Assembly: GCA_013365325.1 (NCBI GenBank)
Contig: JABVXV010000006.1
Coordinates: forward strand, 186,001-250,000
DNA: 64,000 nt
DNA from: Dipetalonema caudispina
Lineage: Eukaryota; Nematoda; Chromadorea; Rhabditida; Onchocercidae
Reading direction: 5' to 3'
Shown: positions 1-14,289 of the stretch, in pieces
Layout of the letters: every line of letters starts with the position of its first letter
Numbering within the stretch: the stretch's first letter is position 1
Notes under the pieces: generated by a model
Databases searched by the model: none
Seen by the model: the letters and a program-made list of their open reading frames with translations, nothing else
What the model was told of the DNA's origin: nothing
Made by a program: the position numbers and the translations under genes

Positions 1-3000
1 TCATTTTTTTTTTTTCTTTGAAAAGAAAAAAACGCTTTCCGATAGGCTCTCAAGGGATAGAGATATCAATTAATTTTTATCAAATTTTTCTACTCAACTT
101 TTTTCATTTTCGTCAAGCTTCAAATTTGTTTTCAGTCCCCAATTTCATTTTCATTACTAACAACCTAATTCTTCTTCCGAACCATTTTTAGTTTACCTTG
201 TTTTCCACAAAATACAACATTTATCTGATCCTAAATTGTACTTATCCACTAATTTATATGAATCTTAACACTTTCTACGATTCCTTCAGGATATTGTACA
301 ATCGTTCAATAAATATTATTTTCACATCGTTATCTTTAGAATTTCAAAATTTGTTGAAAATTAGAGGTTTAAAACCGTTATTCATTTTATGAGACAATTT
401 ATTTGGAATAGTAAAGTCCAGTTATTTATTAATTGGATATGGTCAATAAGATTTGGTGCCAGGCATCAGATATCAATTTATTAGACCATTTGGCTTTAAA
501 CCCTAGTAGTTATCATTTCTTTTGCTATCCCATAAAATATTGCCAGTCTTTTTGTTTATTAAAATTAAAAATTAGACAGTGAATCATTCTTTTCCTCTTC
601 AATTAAGTCCATTTCTCATCAGAAATATTACCCTAACGTGACAAGTAGCATCAGAAAAAAATATTAGTAAGTATGGAAATTTATTTCCATCTGTCTAATA
701 ACAACTAGTTATAGGTACCATAACTAGATATTATCAATACCTCTGGTACCATGGAAATATACTTATCCAGAAATGGCTGGCTCTTAATCTAATTGAAAAT
801 CTTTTTCTTTATCAATAGAACAACAAGGAAAATTTTCAAGTAAAGAATAATTTTTAAAATATTAGAATGAGGCAGTCGTTTTTGAAGGAGTAATTATATG
901 TCCATTAATCAGAAATATAAGTTTAATAAGGTTATACTCATTCCCACTCTTAAATTAATATTCAATTATTTCAACAGTTGCAGTGTTTCAAGGGAAAAAA
1001 TAAATGTTATATCTAAAGGGGTTGTTAGAGAATTTTCTGTATTCTTTCAAATCCTGAAACTTACTTTTGACAGTTTTTTCCGGAGCTTCTTCTTCATTAA
1101 AATTATATTATTTGTTATATAATATCATAATATGACTGCTAATAGAATTAGGTTTCTTTAAACTTAAGTAACAGTTCAACTATGATCCATTTGGATGTTT
1201 TCAACGTTACAGTAAGGAAAAGATCACAGCAATTTAGAACAAAAAAGTCGATTATGGCGCTGAAGTGATAATCTAAAAAGTATGAGAAATGATCAAAACA
1301 ATTGCTGTTATTGATCCATGTCTTCAATTCTTCAATTGTTCTTTACGAATTTTTTTAAATTTATTAGTTGATCCAAAAAGTCTATTTTTAAAACTTTGCA
1401 TCATCATCTTGCCTATCATCTGAACAATGTAACAGTTAGCTTCTAACTTTAAATAAGTCTAACAAGTCAGAAGCAAAAGCAGTATATTTGAACTTCTAAC
1501 TTTATCCGATCCTTCAACGATCGCTTTGTTGTAAGGTGTTGGAAATATTTACAACAGTCATTTGTGATATGCTAATCTATAATGTATATTAGCATCTTTT
1601 GAAAATAAAAATAAATTAGAAAACTATGGGAGCATTTCTCGAGTTCATTATGCAAAGCAATGACATTCCCATGCTTGGATTTTAAAACTTTTCGACTTTC
1701 ATTCACACAGAGCTAGCGTTTCTCTCTCATGCAAGGATCAGTTAAGTCGAATTTGATGAAATTTGCATATAATGTAAACAAGAAAAGCATTACTGCAGTA
1801 CCATCTATTAATATATATATATCCTAAAGAGATTAAGTTCAGTAAATACTTCTCAATCCGGTTATAACAATTCCTGAACTTCTTGTTTTAAAATTCGGAA
1901 AATAGCTTGCAGCAACAAAATGCTATAATGAAGGAAAATATGAAAATACAACACCGCTGTATTACCATTTTTTTATTGGGGAGGAAATTGGATAACGAAT
2001 AGGAAAGATTTCCTTAGAAATGTGTAATCAATTTAATGCAACAAAATAGATTTTTAGGATAATTAGATTTTTCCAGCAAAGCAAATTAATAGCTTGTAGT
2101 GGTGGTAATTTATATCCATCAAAATTTATCACAGTTCTTTTTAATTCTCTACAAAGAACCAAAAAATTTATATATCTTTCGCATCTTATTTGAAACTTTT
2201 CAATTACCACATAAAATCAGGCCTTGCTTTGAGTCATGACTTTGTTTTTTTTTTTCATCGTCATGGTTTCCAACTCTTAAAATTTACTTCTCGCATTCTC
2301 AGAGACGTGAAACTCTAATTTTTGCAAGCTTTCCTTTGTTCGTTTGGTTTATTTTATCTATTAATATAATTATGTAAATTATTTTCGTTGGTCTTTGGAT
2401 CATCGATGATATATAGGTAATCCTTATCATAATGTACTAATTAGATGAAAGACTCTTATTTCCATTTACATTCATAATATATCAATATATTTTTTACGAC
2501 TTTTTGCTGATCTTCTTTCTCTATGACATTTGATATCCAATAAATTGCTTTCTGAAATTTTTGACAATGTGTGACCTCTATCGTGAAAATTTTGGATAAT
2601 TTGTTGTTTCATAGGTAAAAATTGTTGTAGAGATTTATTTTAATAGCGGAAGACTTAATAACAGTAAACGTCATAAGATGATTTGGAAGAGTTGTGGTAA
2701 ATAAAAAGCGGAAATGACCTTTTGTCCCAATGATTCTTCTTAGGAGAGATCATTTGTTGGAAGTCCCAAGCTTACACAATGCGTGGACTGTGAATAGCCC
2801 ACACGTGTTACAATCCTATTAGATTCAGGAGTAGATGTGTAAACAAGATCACGGAATGTAAACAAAGTCACGCTGATTTACGATTAATGACAATAGACTA
2901 TGTTACTACTGTAAACATTTTAAACAAAGCTGAAGATAAGCTAAATGTTACAATCGTGAAGAGAACATCCTTAACCTTATAATATTCATTTATAAGACGA

Positions 3001-4552
3001 ATTAGTCCAATGAGGAATAAAACACAGATCATCGCAATTATTTTAACACCAATTATTTTAATTTTTCTGATTGATGTGTTTTTGTCAGATCACAAATATC
3101 GTCAACATTAGTGTTTTCTTCTAAATTGTTTTCCAAACACGAGACATCATAGATCGAAATTAGTTAATTAATGTACAGAAAGAAAAAAGATGAAAATTAT
3201 GAAGTGAATCTTTAATAGTACAACTATTCTATGAGGCTTCCGTCGAATTTCTTAGCAATCTGAACTCAATTTTGACCTGAATTTAAGTTTAAATTGATGT
3301 AAAATGCTAAGTTGCTGCAGTAATCATATGCAAAACAATGTTCAATTGAAGAAACTTTTATAATATTTATGAACGATGTATACCATTTAAAAAGATTAAA
3401 CTGTGAAACAAATAAAATAAATTAAAAATAGTATGCTAGGGATTTGATAGCACTTAAATTGTTGAGTCTTTAACTATTAAACAAATGGAAATAGAAAACT
3501 TTTTGAGAAATCGATTTTTAAAATTCTTTCATTCAATTAGATGTAATTGTTCGAATCTTAATTGAAAAGAAAGGGTTTACTTTGATAGATTCTCTATTCC
3601 ACATCGTCGCTTTCATCAATTGTATTAAAATTTTTATAATCTATTCAGTTATTTTTTTCATTCTCCTCACAACAACTAACATTTTACTTCCTGTACACTG
3701 AGGATTGATAGCAGGTAGCATTCAAATATTAGTTCAACTATTTTCGATAGCAGCAATTGAACATGCCTGCTGGACTTAGGCTATTGTTATAGTAAAATAT
3801 TGTTCAAGTACTTATTCCATTGACCATTAAATGATTTATCGTATTTCAAACTGATCAACTTTTCCTCCGATACATTTCTTGACTGTTAACAAATTACATA
3901 ACCCATGATGTCATCTAGTGACCTTTACCACGCTGTTACAATTTCCTTATAAAGATGTTGATTATTTATTACAATAGATTTTGTGCACTAATATGTAATA
4001 AAAAAGTCCTATCAGATGATTTAATTTAAATATACGGTTTCGAGTTGCCAAGTTTTGCATACTATACATTCCCGCATTCTAATTAATTAAGAATGAATAC
4101 GGTCGATAGAATTTCAAATTCTTTCTTTTCGAATCTTTTTCAGTCGTCTTTTTTTTCTATTCTTGTTGTTACTTTTTACCTTGAACCTGAATTTTTTTAT
4201 ACATTTAGAGACATTTCTTAATCTTGAAATGCATCTTTGGAACAACTTCTCCATTTACTGATCAGGAAATGTCAAAAATACCATTTGCTAATTATATGTT
4301 TTATCGGTATTTTGTTGATTATACCTATTATCGAAATTATTTTTGATCTACAGTTAATATTATAATCAATTTCCGACTACAGTACATTACTGTTATTTAA
4401 TAACTGAATGGAATCATTTGCAACAATGCAATAAATTATCAATATCTTTCTCAGATTCTGAATTTTACACTTGGTCTTACTTCCAATTAATTCATTTATT
4501 GATAATGGCTGGCTTGTGCTTCTATAAATAATTGGTACTATGCGACATCCAA
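1..4552. other. AT-rich intergenic region, no gene seen
   Basis: I find no exon chain that joins in phase, no tRNA-like fold and no transposase motif in this stretch. The open frames present are short, rich in Phe, Ile, Leu and Lys, and typical of chance frames in AT-rich DNA. A stretch near 2400-2446 resembles one near 9443-9489, inside an intron of the clk-2 gene. That pair is the only sign of a dispersed repeat here. Promoter elements for the Ly6 gene that follows presumably lie at the right-hand end. Confidence 0.6.
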
Positions 4553-6099
4553 ATGTGTTTGCACTTCATAACTACCGCAATAACAGTATCAGTGTTGTTG
4601 TACATCAGTATCAGCTCTGCAATGATACTTCCGAACTATACGGCAACATTTCTGGGTCAGAAAGCTGCAGATGGCTTAAATCTGCATTTCAGCAAATCAT
4701 TCAGCCTAGCATATATTAATGATTTTAATGTTAATATTCCCAGTAATAACAATATCTACAGCTGGTTTCATATTACTGGTAAATTTTTTGATTCCATGGT
4801 ATTGAATGAGGTATCATTTACTTCAAAAAATATTCAGTTTTGTTGCCAGTATAGAAAAACTTAGTGCAATATTAATCAACGTGTAGTTTCATATCGATTC
4901 GATTTGATCAGATTTATACGATCAATTTCTTGCTGCTCTGCTGTTTGTAAATATCAAATTTTGGAAATACTTTGAACGAAATTTTGGTGAAGACAGAAGC
5001 TGTAGCTGATTATGTAGGAAGAAAAATTCCCTTTGTTATAGATAAAATTACTGAAAAAATGATCTGGTTGCTGTGAATATCGGTTGTTGGAGTTACACAG
5101 TTTCCGCATTTTACTTCAGATTTTTAAATCTCAGACATATACATGGATAACTAACTGTTACAAGTACTTATCCAAGAAATAATCTCTAAAGCGATCTTTA
5201 TTATTTGAATAACACTCCATGATGAATTTATGAAATCTCGAAGCCTGTTCATTACCCAAACTTTCAGATACAGCACGCTGTTTCTCCTGCATGTCACGGC
5301 TCTACGAAGCAGTTTGGCCCGCTCTTTCGTCTATTTACAAGAGGCCAAAAAATTTTACGGATCTATGTAACGATAACAATCTTGACCCACGAATCGTTCC
5401 GTTTACTTTTTGTCCAACAATTTGCGTACGAATGTGGGAGGAACCAGCTGTAGCTGGTATTTTTTTTTTTTTTTTAACTGAATTATCATATACGGTTAAA
5501 ATAATACGGTAGAATAATTTGTGAAGTTGAAATGGAATTTCAACAAGAAGAATGTTTGGAAAGTGAGGAGAACAATTAATTAGTGCATTATCTTCTGTAT
5601 ATACAGAAGTTATTTAAACATCTCAACACCCAATTCTAAATCAATTTCTTGTCATCTTATAAATGATTAGAGTAATTTTATTGTAGATGAACAGCTTGTA
5701 GGAGTTCGAATAAGAGGTCATATCCGTGGATGTCTTGATGAACTTCTTCATAACGGTTTCAATCAAACAATTGTTACGTGGTACAGGTGGATGCATCGCG
5801 ATTCTTGCCGCCAATACAGGTTTTTCATTTCTATACTATATATTTTCCGCAGGATTTTCTTAAACTATTTCAAAACAGAAAGTTGAGTAAGTTACAGAAA
5901 GCGTGAATTATTCAAGTTACCGACAGAATTAAGCGATGATAGCTATATTACGGTATGTACTTGCTATGCTGATTACTGCAATGGGAGATCGTCTGCAGCA
6001 ACAACCGAACGGCGGATCTTTCGATATTTCTTTCTTGTGCTCTTATCTTCCCTTATCGTTCTCTTTCCTATTCAAAGGATATCTTTATCGTCAATTTAA
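4553..6099 (+). CDS. GPI-anchored Ly6/three-finger protein, ODR-2/HOT-like
   Basis: Four exons join in phase: 4553-4778, 5268-5456, 5702-5819 and 5898-6099, giving about 244 residues. The N-terminus is a hydrophobic signal peptide. The mature part holds ten cysteines in the Ly6/uPAR order: it begins CFSC and ends CTC...CN. It contains two N-glycosylation sequons (NFT and NQT). A hydrophobic C-terminal tail follows, of the kind removed when a GPI anchor is added. The blocks TFCPTICV, IRGC and TWYRWMHRDSC remind me of the nematode ODR-2/HOT family, which includes a C. elegans neuronal surface protein needed for olfaction. That family call rests on memory of the pattern. The Ly6 fold and membrane anchoring are well supported by the sequence. 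It could instead be another nematode Ly6 clade. Confidence 0.75.
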
Positions 6100-6181
6100 T
6101 GCTGCCCATTTTCAGTCAGTGTATCTTTATATATTGTATCTCATACATCTGTGATCATCTTATTGTGGATAGTTTGACACT

Positions 6182-7167
6182 TAAATTTCCGATCAGGATT
6201 AGTAGCAAGGTTATCCCAAGACAAAATTATTTTATTGTAACAGAGACATATACAATGAACGTTTTAAATATGCCTAAGTAAGATTACTTGAGATTAGCAC
6301 CACGAAAAAGGCAGAGCAAAAGCAAATCCAAGAAAATATTGCATTAAAAAAATTAGAAAATATTCCGGAATTTCTAACGAATTCATTTTCCCAGTTTCTC
6401 GTTTAGACAACCTGACAGAGATACTCGTTCAGTCCCTGCTTCATATTTCTCAAGAATCTCTTCACCAATGTGAAATTTTATTAGAATTGAAACGAATAAA
6501 TAACTATTCCATAATGTTACTAAGGTGCTTCTTTTATTAGCATGACAATAGAACTCTAGTATCATTTACAAAAAATCCAATTTGTATACTAATCTTTACG
6601 AATTAGTGATATAAAGGCGCATCTGAAGATAAGAAGGAGGAATGCAGGAAAGAAAAAAACAAATATCAAAAGATACAAAGAGCTATTGATGGAATTTGCT
6701 AAAACTGAGAAGAGAAATGTAGAAGCAATAATTTATGATCATTCTCTACTTTTTAAATAAATGTTAATGGACCAATGTTACGTCCAAATTTATAGATGTC
6801 TTTTTACTCTCTTATTATCTGAATACGTTTCTGAATAATATTATGATAATTAGACCAAGGATTGATTCTTGATACCTGAAGGAAGCTATTCGATAAATAA
6901 TATGTGCTATGATGCAAGATGAAAACAATTTTGTATAAATTTATTAAGTGGAAACGTGCGGGCCTTTCTGGATTCATAAAAACACAATATACACCAGCAG
7001 GACGAGGAATTCCTTCAAACGCTGAAATGCAATGATCGTTCTTCCACAATACTTTGCAGACTCAAATGAAGATGTTCCAAATCAGCAAACTTCCTCCATC
7101 ATCACGAAAGAACTAATCAATTTTTCACTTGCTTTGCCAACTTTGCTCAGTCAATATAGTTGTTTCA
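6182..7167. other. Coding-like fragments, possible gene remnant
   Basis: Several short stretches on the + strand read like protein but do not join into one frame. One lies near 6290-6400 (Lys/Gln-rich), one near 6400-6490 (Leu-rich, amphipathic), one near 6950-7030, and one near 7035-7181, which runs into the 3' end of clk-2 on the other strand. The last two are separated by a stop and a shift of frame with no room for an intron. This may be a decayed gene, or an unrecognised gene with splicing I cannot resolve. An open stretch on the - strand (6804-7047) overlaps the same bases. Confidence 0.25.
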
Positions 7168-10100
7168 TTAGTCACCTATAGAAATAACTGTAGCAATAGT
7201 TTCAGCAGCCATTTGCGCGATCTCTCTGCATTCTGCCGACGGGTCACCTTCAGCTAGTTTCGCTGCATACTCCAACCAATCAATTAATTCGTCTAAAGAA
7301 AACGCAATTATCATAACAAGATAATTTAAATAAAAAGAAATTTGATAGTATGAAACTTCAGATTTCAGTTAAATTCAGTCCAGATAATAATCCTTTTAGT
7401 TTAAAACAATCAACAAATATTTATTAGATAAATGAAAAAAAGCTATTACACTCTTATTAACATGAAAAATTCGGGTAGGTAAAAAACTCTAATAGCCGTA
7501 GAGATGATCCCATCCATAAGGATCCACAGATAATTTTGTGAAATAAAAATATATTATTTACCTGAATAGAACTGCAGTACTACCTCCCTAGATAAGGACA
7601 TACAAATAGATGCATAGCAAAAAAGTACAGCTTGTCTCACCGCAAAATTCGTATTATGTCGCAGTGGAATGAGTAGATAAGCCAAGGTACTGCAACAGAG
7701 AAGAATATTGTAATTTTATGAAAAGACATATAGGAAAACACAACATGGTAGACATCCAATAAAATGCTACTGCATATACTTGACCCCTATTTTCCTTCTT
7801 AGTTCCTATCCAAACCATATGGCAAAGCCCACAATGCTATATTCTCCAAAAATTGATTTTTAAGTAACTTCAAAATCAAAGAATCGTCTAACATACATAC
7901 GGGAAGATGGCAAAGTCAATGAGTGAGAAAAAATTTCTAGTCTTGTCTAGCAATGCTGAAAATACGAAAATTGGCAGACTTTGAGAGCGCTTAGAAAAAC
8001 TGTATACTTTTTTCTAGAAAAAATAATGTACGTTCTTTTAGTTCATCTGGCTTACCGCTTATCACATGTAAAGACATTTCTAGGCTGTCTAAAAGGTCAT
8101 CTTTAATAGATAAAAACAAATATCCAATTTTATTCAAAAAAGAGATTTTAAGGGCCTTTCAATTGTGAAAAATGAGTTAAGGAGGTACAAGAACTACTTG
8201 AAATCCTCATGCCAGGGAACTCAAACTTCAGACTTATATTCAATTCCTGTAACTCGGATTCGAACTAATAATCTTAAAATTATCTGAAATTGAAGCAGAA
8301 GTCTTTCGTCCAATCAACATACCTGACCATTTTGACTGTACATGGAGAAGCACCAGAACATCTGATCAAATGACCCATACAGAACAGAATCCTACTCAGT
8401 AATTCGGAATCTCTTCCCTGAAATAAGAAATCTATCCATTTTGAGAAATTTCCACCACTCAGCTTCAGCGACATCAATTTACTCACAACACTGTATGGCT
8501 GAACTATTCCAAAACAAGTAAACAAGAAGCGAAAGCAAGTTCCCAGAACTCTAAATAGAAGACTAACAATAAGATCAAGATGTTCACGATGTTGGTCGAT
8601 TGCAGTCAAGGGGTAGAAGAAGGAATTTGCTACTGGTGTAAATCTATTTTCCTTTAGCATCGCAACTGGTGTTTTCATGAAACGTTTTGTTTTAGAGATC
8701 GGTTTTCCATCGTCCAAAACTTCGCTACCTGACCAATCACTAATGAATAAATTCGCATTTGGCAACATTTTACGAAAAAAATGTTATCTAAAATCCCCAG
8801 ATTATACAGTTGAAAACTACCACATATCTTCAGCAAGATCATCAAAACGTTAAATCATTACAGACAAGAGTTTAGTATAACTACAGAACATGCCCTTCAA
8901 CATTACCTTCGTTCTTTGGAATTTTCGTGTCAAGATTTTCAGCAACTTGGGTTGGAGATGAATATTCCGATGCTGCATCAGACAAAGCCTTTAAAATCAT
9001 ATATCTATTTGTCATCGAACATCTGAAAATGAAGTGACCTTTGCAACCTCAAAATAAAAAATTTCAAAAACAGTTGTTCCCAGAAGTTTTTCATTACACG
9101 AACTAAACTGAATTTAATCGTGCAGCAATCAAATTCAAACAAACTTTCTCGAAAACATGATATCGACGGCAACATCCCCCAGATGTGGACTTGTCACCAA
9201 ACACGACTCAATAAGCTGTAGTCGTTTCTCCTGCAGATAATGATATACAAATTTACAAAATATGAATTGGCCGTATTTAGAAGTAACAATTCTTTTCAAA
9301 AACCTGTCCATCTGTAACAAAAAATCTAGTTTCAATTCATTATCTTTGGAACAATAACGGACAACAATGATTTTTAGAGTACTAGACGAAAGTCATGAAC
9401 GTCAAGACTGCATCAGAATGACACAAAACTGAGGTTACTGGCTTTTGCATAATCAATGATATACAAGTTATCCCTACTATAATGTACCAACTAGTGTAAA
9501 TACCTGGAAATGCTCAATTTTGAAGCGATCACTAAGATCGATAAGTCGGCAAAGTAGTTCTTCCGCAGATTGTTCATAACCAACAGCTCGTCGTCTGGAA
9601 TCAACCAAAATAGGCAGAATTGTTATCATGGATGTTTATTATACCAACTAAATTAAATCATAAAGTCAGGTAAAAAAACTGAATGTTTTTCATGAAACTT
9701 ATATCGACACGAAAAATGGTATCACACTGATATCGTTTAGGGCTATTTCTTAACTTCTCACCCTTCTATCTTATTTCTTAGCTGAAGAGTACCTAAAAAT
9801 CCCCAGCATATCTGTTTAAAAACAAAACCAAAGACTAAACAGGTCACCTAATCATCGGTTTCAGTGCATTGAATGCAGCCTCAAATTTGGCATAATCGTG
9901 CTGCTCACTGAGTCCCTCAATACAATCTCTAATATAATACGGGACATCTACATTGCGATAGTCTTCCTCATTTTCTTCCTGGAAAAATAAAAATAAAGAA
10001 TTGCAATAATTCTAAACTTCAGATAACCTAAACAAGCAAAGTCTTTTAAAAATGTCCAATGAACGGACATTCTATTTTTATCACAAGAAGCACAAGACTT

Positions 10101-13100
10101 TGTAATTTAAAGACACATTTATTCAGTCAAAGACCTGTTAGAACCTAATGGAACTGTCTGTGTACAATAATTGTGCAAACCTTTTGGAGAACCAATTCTT
10201 CTTCAGGGATTTCATATTCAGGGAAGTCATCATCATCACTATCCACTTTGTCTAAATCATTCTCCGCATCCTGTACTTCCAGTTGCATCACTTTCTTCTC
10301 CTCACTGTTGTTTTCAGCAGCCTTCACATCAACAACATACTCATCGTCCACAATCTTTTTCAAGTCTACCATGATCTCATCTGCTTCAGGAGGAAATTCA
10401 AATTTCAGCTCACCCAACGAAAACCAGTCCGTAAGCACTTCTGAAGAAATATATAATCCCCAAAACGTAATAATATCAATTTTTTCAACCAGTTGTTAAA
10501 TTCTATTTTCAAAAAAAAGGATCCCTTTTGTAGACATCTAAATGCTTCTGAAATACAAAAAAGCAAAATAAAGTGGAAAAAATGTCCCAACCTGCTACAT
10601 ACATCCCTCTTAATCTACGTCGAATGTCTGAGCACTTGAGGCGGATGTCCACACCAGCAGCCATTTTAGTAACAACTTTGGATGAAACAGAACGACGTAT
10701 CTGCTCGCTGAAACCTTCTTAGTTTTACATTCATACATATAGAAAATCCAACGGTCTTACGAAAACAGTAATTTAACTTCTTTTAAAACGAATCATTCTA
10801 CATATCGCAACATGACGTTGATGGTTCCATATTGATCTTTTATGTATAAAAACAGAAATACCAGTGCAAGGCACAACATACGTCTCACGAACATTCAGCA
10901 ATTGTAATAAAGATATCAAATTTGTGCATTTTGGAAGGTTTGTTGAGAAAGAAAGAGAAGTTGAAAATTTAGGATAAGCATTTGCTTTGTCACGTTTCAA
11001 GTAATTGTATGTTCAGGAACACATCACTGCTCCTAAGGTGCCATGATAACCTGAAAAAAATGAAACTTACTTTGCGTATTTGACAAAGTTGAGAAGTACG
11101 AGATCAATATAATCCAGCTGTTCATCGGAAGAATGACTGACATGAATATTACTCGCCCAGACATTCAAAGCTGTACAGATAGTATCCTGATGCAATGTAC
11201 TCCATGGTCCATTACCTATTATGAACAGTTGAATGCCAATTCCATATAAGCGTTAGAGTGAATATAAATAAGAATCAAATGATTAGGATGAGCAGAAATA
11301 CAAATAGATACTGACTTGAAATTCGTCAAATTAGAGAAAAAATCTAAGCTTTGCATGCAAATTAAAAAAAATTTCTATAAAATTTGTAAAAATAAAAATT
11401 TATACTGATCTTAAGGCAGAATTTTCGTCTTACAAAGCAGACTGATTAATTTATTGAAATAAATATGCACCGAAACGAAAAAAGGAGAATATATTACACA
11501 GTGATATAAAGCAAAATTAAAATAGTTCAAGATTTTGCAATGCTCGCGATTCTACAGATTACATACAAAAATGATGCTGTCGTGAAAAAAAAAAAAAAAA
11601 AAAACTGCCATGATTACAGACAAAAAGAGGCTAGTAAAAAAACTAGTACCGCAGGACTCATTGTTGCCGCAGTGCAAACAAATAGCCAATTTTTCAGGAA
11701 CTTGTTCTGTCGAAGGGAAGATTTTGACAAAAAGCGCTTTTTCATAGAAAACCCGTTTCACTATCCGATTTTTGCATATTTCATTACCAAACAATTTCTG
11801 CAACGCGTAATATTTAACAAATTTCATTAGGGTAGGCAACATCCTAAGCATCAGTAGGGACGTTCTGAAAGTAATTAAGGATGAGGGCGAAGACTTTACA
11901 GAAAATATCAAACCGACGCAGCAAGGAAATAATACTCTTAATTTTTGGTCAATTAGGCTTCAAAAAATATTTAATGTGTGGTTATATAGCTTTAGTTCAT
12001 AAGTATTTTCACCTCTTTCTACTATTTTTAACTCCGTTAAAGTTGAATATAATCACCTTGTCTTATAATTTTGCAAAAGATCCTATGTACTCCTATCATT
12101 ATTCCACTAAAGCGTACCTGAAGCATTTCGCCATCTTTTGCTGCAAGTAAAACAAGTATGAGTAGGCTTTCTGAGTGGGCTATACCGTTTGAAGTATCCG
12201 TAAGCAGTCTCAAGCTAATACGGCTCCAAATCATGTCATCTACCTGAGACCCCAACCAGGTCACCAGCGTCCGAAATGTCTGAAAACAAAAATTAGTTGA
12301 AAATGGTGAATGAGACGTGACATACATTCGCAAGTTAACAATCTACTTCGAAAAAAATTTTTCTTCTTTCTAATCGAAAAAATCAAAAATCTCAGTTTTG
12401 CTATAAAATGTATAAAATGAAGACCAACAACAATATCTCCGCGGCTAAGCTCATAAGTGACACCAGCGAGGAATTCCATGTTCACATCCTTCGCAGTTCT
12501 ACACCTTTCCACTGCATTCATGAGAGCAGCTTTAAGTGAATTCAATAAATAAATCCAGTGATTGTTTAAATAAACCTTCAGAAGTGCGCCATTTGACTTG
12601 ACCTTAATAAACTTAATTTTAGAATACTTTCAGCTTTCTTAATAAATGATAAAAGCAGTAATAAATTAAGTGATAAAAAAGTTCTCTGCCATTACAAAAA
12701 AATTTGAGTATATTCAAGGAAAAGCTGAAGTTCAGGGATATCACTTTCTTCCTATCTATTAATATCTTTTATAAATTTCTTCCACGCCAAACAATTAAAA
12801 AAAGAAGACGAAGAATTAAAACTAACCAAACTTGGAAGATGAGAATTTCCGAATACATTGTACACCAAACATGTAGTCTGGCCCAAAAGTCTGCATAATT
12901 CTCCTTGTTTAGCATTCCAGCTCACTGAAATTGCAAGAACTATGAACACTTGTGCTTAGTATTGTGAGTTACAAGAATAGGAAATGTATTACTAATATCT
13001 TGAAGTATTCTATTCTCAGAAAACAAAACTTTTATCTATCAAGAAACGTACTAATATATCAAATATGCCTGAGACATGGTTGAACGTTTGTGAAAATTCT

Positions 13101-14289
13101 GGAGATTTTTAAAATGCTTAACTAGATAGGACTGTCGGTACATATATGCAATAATAAATCGTAGGAGGAAACTGCTCGATATAAGTAATGAAAAGTAGCA
13201 AATGAGAAGATGCTGACCATCATTCGGATCTTTCTCAATGCTGTCCGCAAGCAATGATTCTAGACGTGTTTTCTCCAGATCATCCAATAGAATTATTATA
13301 TGCTGCAAGCGAAACATCTGAGAGCTATCACAGGAATGTAAAGCATTGATCAAAACCAGAAAAGCATCGTCTACTGCAGCTGAACGGAACAGCGTTGTGA
13401 ACAGCTCCTTGAATTCATTCGCTGTCAAAAGGCCTGAAATTTCAAACGAATCTTCCCTTTTAAAATGAATCCCAATAATTCATCAGAAGAAAACGAAGAT
13501 ATACTCGGCGACGATTAAACAGGGATAATTGAAATATCATTTTGATGACAACCTTTAGCTATTATTTCTTAATATTAAGCTAGCTGATGACAATTTTTTA
13601 CTATTTCTTACTTGATGCTCCACAATTCTGATCAATCACTATTTCAGCAAATCTATTGAAGAATGTAACCATCAAAATCGAAACGATCTTCTTTTTATTT
13701 GCTAATCTTCTGAAGTTTTTGTATAACTTCCGCTTCCATTTAATAACCTTGTTATCTTCTCACATGCTCAGCACTCTTACACAATTTTTCGGTCTCATTT
13801 CCCATTTTACTACATTCTATCGATATTCGCTACTTCCGAATCTATTTGTCTAACTTTCGAATACCAACTAAATATCTTACAAAAAATAACAAAATGAAAG
13901 AAGCAGTTACCAATTATAGAAGGATGAAAGTTGTTAACCAACTGTGTGAGTGTACGATATTTCATAAACGGTGACCTTTTCGGTGACGACACATACTGAA
14001 ATTACACATGTAGAAAAGGAGTAAAAGAAGGGGAAATTCGGTAATTTCGCTCTCAATCTTGATTTCAAAAAACTTCGGGAATATAGTCTGCAGAAACAAG
14101 GAAATCTGAACAGACCATTACATAAATTATCAAGTTCAAATCTAAGACTTAAAATACTTTTACTTGTTTCCATGTTCGAGAAATAGAAACGAAATCGAAA
14201 GTATTTACCTCTAGAGCATTTCGAAGAGCAGCAAGCAGTTCGGATCTATTCTTGACATTGCTCAAAGCATCCACTTCTTCATCATACAT
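7168..14289 (-). CDS. clk-2: TELO2 / CLK-2, telomere maintenance 2 family protein
   Basis: Eighteen exons join in phase on the - strand: 14209-14289, 13911-13995, 13218-13433, 12827-12924, 12429-12575, 12118-12279, 11650-11797, 11071-11215, 10592-10707, 10181-10440, 9848-9978, 9504-9594, 9145-9311, 8907-9022, 8487-8728, 8323-8417, 7562-7689 and 7168-7292. They encode about 850 residues, close to human TELO2. Family blocks are an acidic stretch before PYYIRDCIEGL (about residue 500), NRFTPVANSFFYPL (about 682), and a C-terminal DELIDWLEYAA...DPSAECR segment. TELO2 forms the TTT complex with TTI1 and TTI2, which helps mature and stabilise PIKK kinases (ATM, ATR, mTOR, SMG1). In C. elegans the gene is clk-2/rad-5. 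The donor of the fifth exon is ambiguous by one codon. The gene is divergent from SDAD1. Confidence 0.93.

Noticed and set aside
8255..8275. T-loop-like GTTCGAATCC on the - strand, possible tRNA
   Set aside because: No acceptor, D or anticodon stem pairs around it, and it lies in a clk-2 intron.
10171..10499. Two + strand open frames opposite a clk-2 exon
   Set aside because: They are antisense shadows of the acidic exon 10181-10440; their composition follows directly from it.
7168..14289. First thought: UPF2 or another MIF4G protein, because of the acidic stretch
   Set aside because: The blocks around PYYIRDCIEGL and NRFTPVANSFFYPL and the C-terminal segment match TELO2, and there is no MIF4G domain.
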